Assembly: GCA_945872325.1 (NCBI GenBank)
Contig: CAMBZY010000170.1
Location: 1 to 6,954 of the forward strand
Source of the DNA: Candidatus Kuenenia stuttgartensis
GTDB lineage: Bacteria > Planctomycetota > Planctomycetia > Isosphaerales > Isosphaeraceae
Direction: 5' to 3'
DNA: 6,954 nucleotides
The position numbers were made by a program, and so were the translations under genes. Of this stretch, positions 4,814-6,954 are shown in pieces (position 1 is the stretch's first letter; each line of letters starts with the position of its first letter). The notes below the pieces were generated by a model. That model was given only the letters and a program-made list of their open reading frames with translations, was not told where the DNA came from and searched no databases.

Positions 4814-6954
4814 ATGTTCGAATCGCTGGGAAAAATCGTCGTTAGCCGGAAAGGCTTGGGCCTGATCTTTGCCTGGATCGGGATTTCTGTCCTGGTCTTT
4901 GCCGTTGCGCCCTCACTGGAATCGATCCAGCGCGATGATAATGTGGGCTTTTTCCCAAAAAATTACCCCACTGTGATTGGCGATAATCTGCTCCAGAGAG
5001 GCTTCGGTAACGACCGGGCCAGCTCTCAGATGGTTGTGGCCGTGGAGCGGGCTGAAGGGAAATTCGAGAAAGCCGATTACGCTTTCGCCGACAAACTGGC
5101 CAATGCACTCGTCAAATTTCGCGATGAAAACCCCAAGTGGGGCCTCAAGCCACTGGTCACCTACAAAACACCCATTATTGGCGCAAGACTTGTTGGAACA
5201 TCAGGTTCTGTAGAGAAGCCTGAGGGGCAGACCATCCTGATCATTCAGCCCCTCGAATCCACATTCATTGCCCGTAAGACTCGTCAAGTATTAGACTTGT
5301 TGATCATTCTGGTCGAGAATGAAAGTCTGGACGCCCCCAAGGGGATCAAAGTCGGTATGACCGGCTCTGCCATGGTCGGTCACGACCTCAATCAGGCCGC
5401 CAATTCCAGCATGGACGCCACCACCGTGGCCACCATCGTTCTCGTGCTGACCATTCTCCTGCTGGTTTATCGGTCTCCACTGCTGGCACTGGTACCACTT
5501 CTGACAATCGGTTTTTCGGTCTTTGTGGCGATAAAAGCATTGCCAATATTAACTTACGTGCCAGGTCTGAAGTTTCAGGTGATCAATATCACAAGCGTTT
5601 TCGTGGTGGTGGTGTTGTTTGGTGCAGGCACCGATTATTGCTTGTTCCTGATCGCCCGATATCGCGAAGAACTGATCGCAGGATATGAACGCAAAGTCGC
5701 TTTGACAAGGGCTTTGGATGCCGTTGGGGCAGCCCTTGTGGCCAGCGCAGGAACGGTCATTTTCGGGCTTGGCCTGCTGTGGTTCTGCAAGTTTGCCAAG
5801 ATCAGCTATGTCGGGCCTTCGATTGCGATGAGCCTGGTGGCGGCACTGGTGGCAAGCGTGACGATTGCGCCTGTACTGATGCGCTGGATGGGGAAATGGC
5901 TCTTCTGGCCGTTCCACGAGCCAGGCCCTCAGGATGCTGAGCCGGACTTTTCGGATAAGAGCCGCAAGGTGGACCGATCGGCAGAGAAGGCTCTGCATCT
6001 TTGGGGACGGGTTTCGAACTTTGTGGTGGAGAAGCCATGGAGAGTCCAGTTTGTCTGCCTTGGAGCCATGTTCCCACTGGCTCTGGTGGGCATGATTGCT
6101 GCGCCTAACTATAGTCAGCTTGATGATTTATCGTCGAGCCAAAAGTCCGTTGTCGGGACTGAGTTGATCCGCCGTTATTTTCCGATCGGTGAGCTGAGTC
6201 CTTCAAGCATCCTGATTCACAACCCTGACATTGACTTCCGTTCCGAAGCTGGCCGGACGATGATTTCCCAGCTCTCGATGCTTTTGAGAACGCATCCAGG
6301 GATCGCTGAAGTCAGGTCATCGACTCAGCCCCTGGGCAAGCCGCCAGAAGAAGTTGCGGCAGAAGAGAAGCCAAAGACGGGCGGGATTTTGGGCGGGCTG
6401 GTCAACAACTTCAATCGCACGAACGACAAGATCATCAACAGCGTGGCCGAGAGTCGTCACATCAGCACCCGATCCGCTGACGAATCGGATCGTGGCCACA
6501 TCGCCCGGATTGATTTGGTTTTCGATACAGATCCTTTTGCAACACCTACAGTTGTGAATCTTCAGGATATCCAGCGAATGGTCGTGGATGCCACTCGTTC
6601 CAGCGGATTCCTGGCAGGGGTCGACCGCGTAGGTCTGGCAGGCGCCACAGCCGAAATTGCCGACCTCAAGGACGTGACCCTCTCCGACGAGCGGCTCATG
6701 TATGTGCTTGTGAGTTTGGGGGTTTACCTGATCCTCGTCATTCTGCTCCGTCAGCCGGTGGTCAGTCTCTATCTTGTGGCCACGGTTGTGTTTGGATACC
6801 TTGCAAGCCTTGGGGCAACCGAACTGGTATTTCGCGTATTACACACTGGCCCCACCCCATGGGGCGGGCTTGACTGGAAGGTCAGCTTCTTCTTGTTCGT
6901 GATTCTTGTGGCCGTCGGCGAAGATTACAACATCTTCCTGATGTCACGAGTGGT
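4814..6954 (+). CDS. MMPL/RND family transporter (partial, 3' end beyond window)
   Basis: 713 codons are present and the frame runs off the window; the family usually has 750-1000 residues. The start is ATG 4814: the frame has a stop at 4802-4804 and only a GTG at 4805 as an alternative, and the ribosome binding site is weak. Layout: TM1 (about 15-32), a large outside domain (33-198), TM2-TM6 (about 203-355), a cytoplasmic linker rich in charge (about 365-400), TM7 near 413-432, a second outside domain, then TM8 onward from about 632. TM4 carries GAGTDYCLFLIARYREE with Asp274-Tyr275. The second half repeats it as VGEDYNIFLMSR with Asp704-Tyr705. These D-Y pairs match the proton-relay pairs of MmpL proteins, so export driven by proton flow across the inner membrane is expected. 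The cargo (lipid, hopanoid-like molecule or drug) is unknown. No adaptor or outer-membrane partner is visible in the window. Confidence 0.9.
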   Translation, partial: MFESLGKIVVSRKGLGLIFAWIGISVLVFAVAPSLESIQRDDNVGFFPKNYPTVIGDNLLQRGFGNDRASSQMVVAVERAEGKFEKADYAFADKLANALVKFRDENPKWGLKPLVTYKTPIIGARLVGTSGSVEKPEGQTILIIQPLESTFIARKTRQVLDLLIILVENESLDAPKGIKVGMTGSAMVGHDLNQAANSSMDATTVATIVLVLTILLLVYRSPLLALVPLLTIGFSVFVAIKALPILTYVPGLKFQVINITSVFVVVVLFGAGTDYCLFLIARYREELIAGYERKVALTRALDAVGAALVASAGTVIFGLGLLWFCKFAKISYVGPSIAMSLVAALVASVTIAPVLMRWMGKWLFWPFHEPGPQDAEPDFSDKSRKVDRSAEKALHLWGRVSNFVVEKPWRVQFVCLGAMFPLALVGMIAAPNYSQLDDLSSSQKSVVGTELIRRYFPIGELSPSSILIHNPDIDFRSEAGRTMISQLSMLLRTHPGIAEVRSSTQPLGKPPEEVAAEEKPKTGGILGGLVNNFNRTNDKIINSVAESRHISTRSADESDRGHIARIDLVFDTDPFATPTVVNLQDIQRMVVDATRSSGFLAGVDRVGLAGATAEIADLKDVTLSDERLMYVLVSLGVYLILVILLRQPVVSLYLVATVVFGYLASLGATELVFRVLHTGPTPWGGLDWKVSFFLFVILVAVGEDYNIFLMSRV

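Noticed and set aside
5601..5615. GTG triplet run as a slippage or variable-number site in the MMPL gene
   Set aside because: It encodes the Val run of TM4, changes no frame and is too short to suggest phase variation.
5549..5998. 149-codon minus-strand open frame inside the MMPL gene
   Set aside because: Its composition (very rich in His, Gln, Arg and Cys) is the antisense of membrane-helix codons, and the plus strand encodes conserved MMPL motifs here.

Overview
The window reads like chromosomal DNA from a planctomycete (Planctomycetota). The reasons are the mix of families: a secreted DUF1080 protein, a membrane-anchored SGNH/GDSL protein, a Gfo/Idh/MocA oxidoreductase and a large MMPL/RND transporter. 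They stand as loosely spaced single genes with modest ribosome binding sites and no clear operons. The placement is inferred from gene content only; there is no rRNA or other phylogenetic marker here.

Layout from left to right. Positions 1-126 are the 3' end of an open frame that resembles the tail of a transposase. Positions 164-353 hold a dense cluster of direct and inverted GC-rich repeats (core CTAGCC..GCGCTAGCCCCGGTT) that can fold into several hairpins. A candidate promoter with a perfect palindrome in its spacer precedes a complete Gfo/Idh/MocA oxidoreductase (595-1569, +). That gene converges, with only 12 bp between stop codons, on an SGNH/GDSL-type hydrolase with an N-terminal membrane anchor (1582-2727, -). 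Next upstream on the minus strand is a DUF1080 secreted protein (2981-3700, -). The gap between the two holds a small terminator-like hairpin and a long imperfect palindrome (2862-2926). A small unrecognised protein follows (3963-4376, -). A 437-bp divergent gap then leads to a two-repeat MMPL/RND transporter (4814 to the window end, +), which is cut off by the window. This gap contains a perfect FNR/CRP-type half-site pair (TTGAT-N4-ATCAA) and a 13-bp RNA hairpin.

The genes do not form an obvious pathway. The oxidoreductase (probably sugar or polyol), the DUF1080 protein (carbohydrate-related) and the SGNH hydrolase (often acting on acylated polysaccharide) fit the glycan-handling repertoire of planctomycetes, but shared function is only inferred. 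I see no clear evidence of a new multigene system. The parts most worth a second look are non-coding: the repeat cluster, the long palindrome, and the FNR-like site in the MMPL leader.
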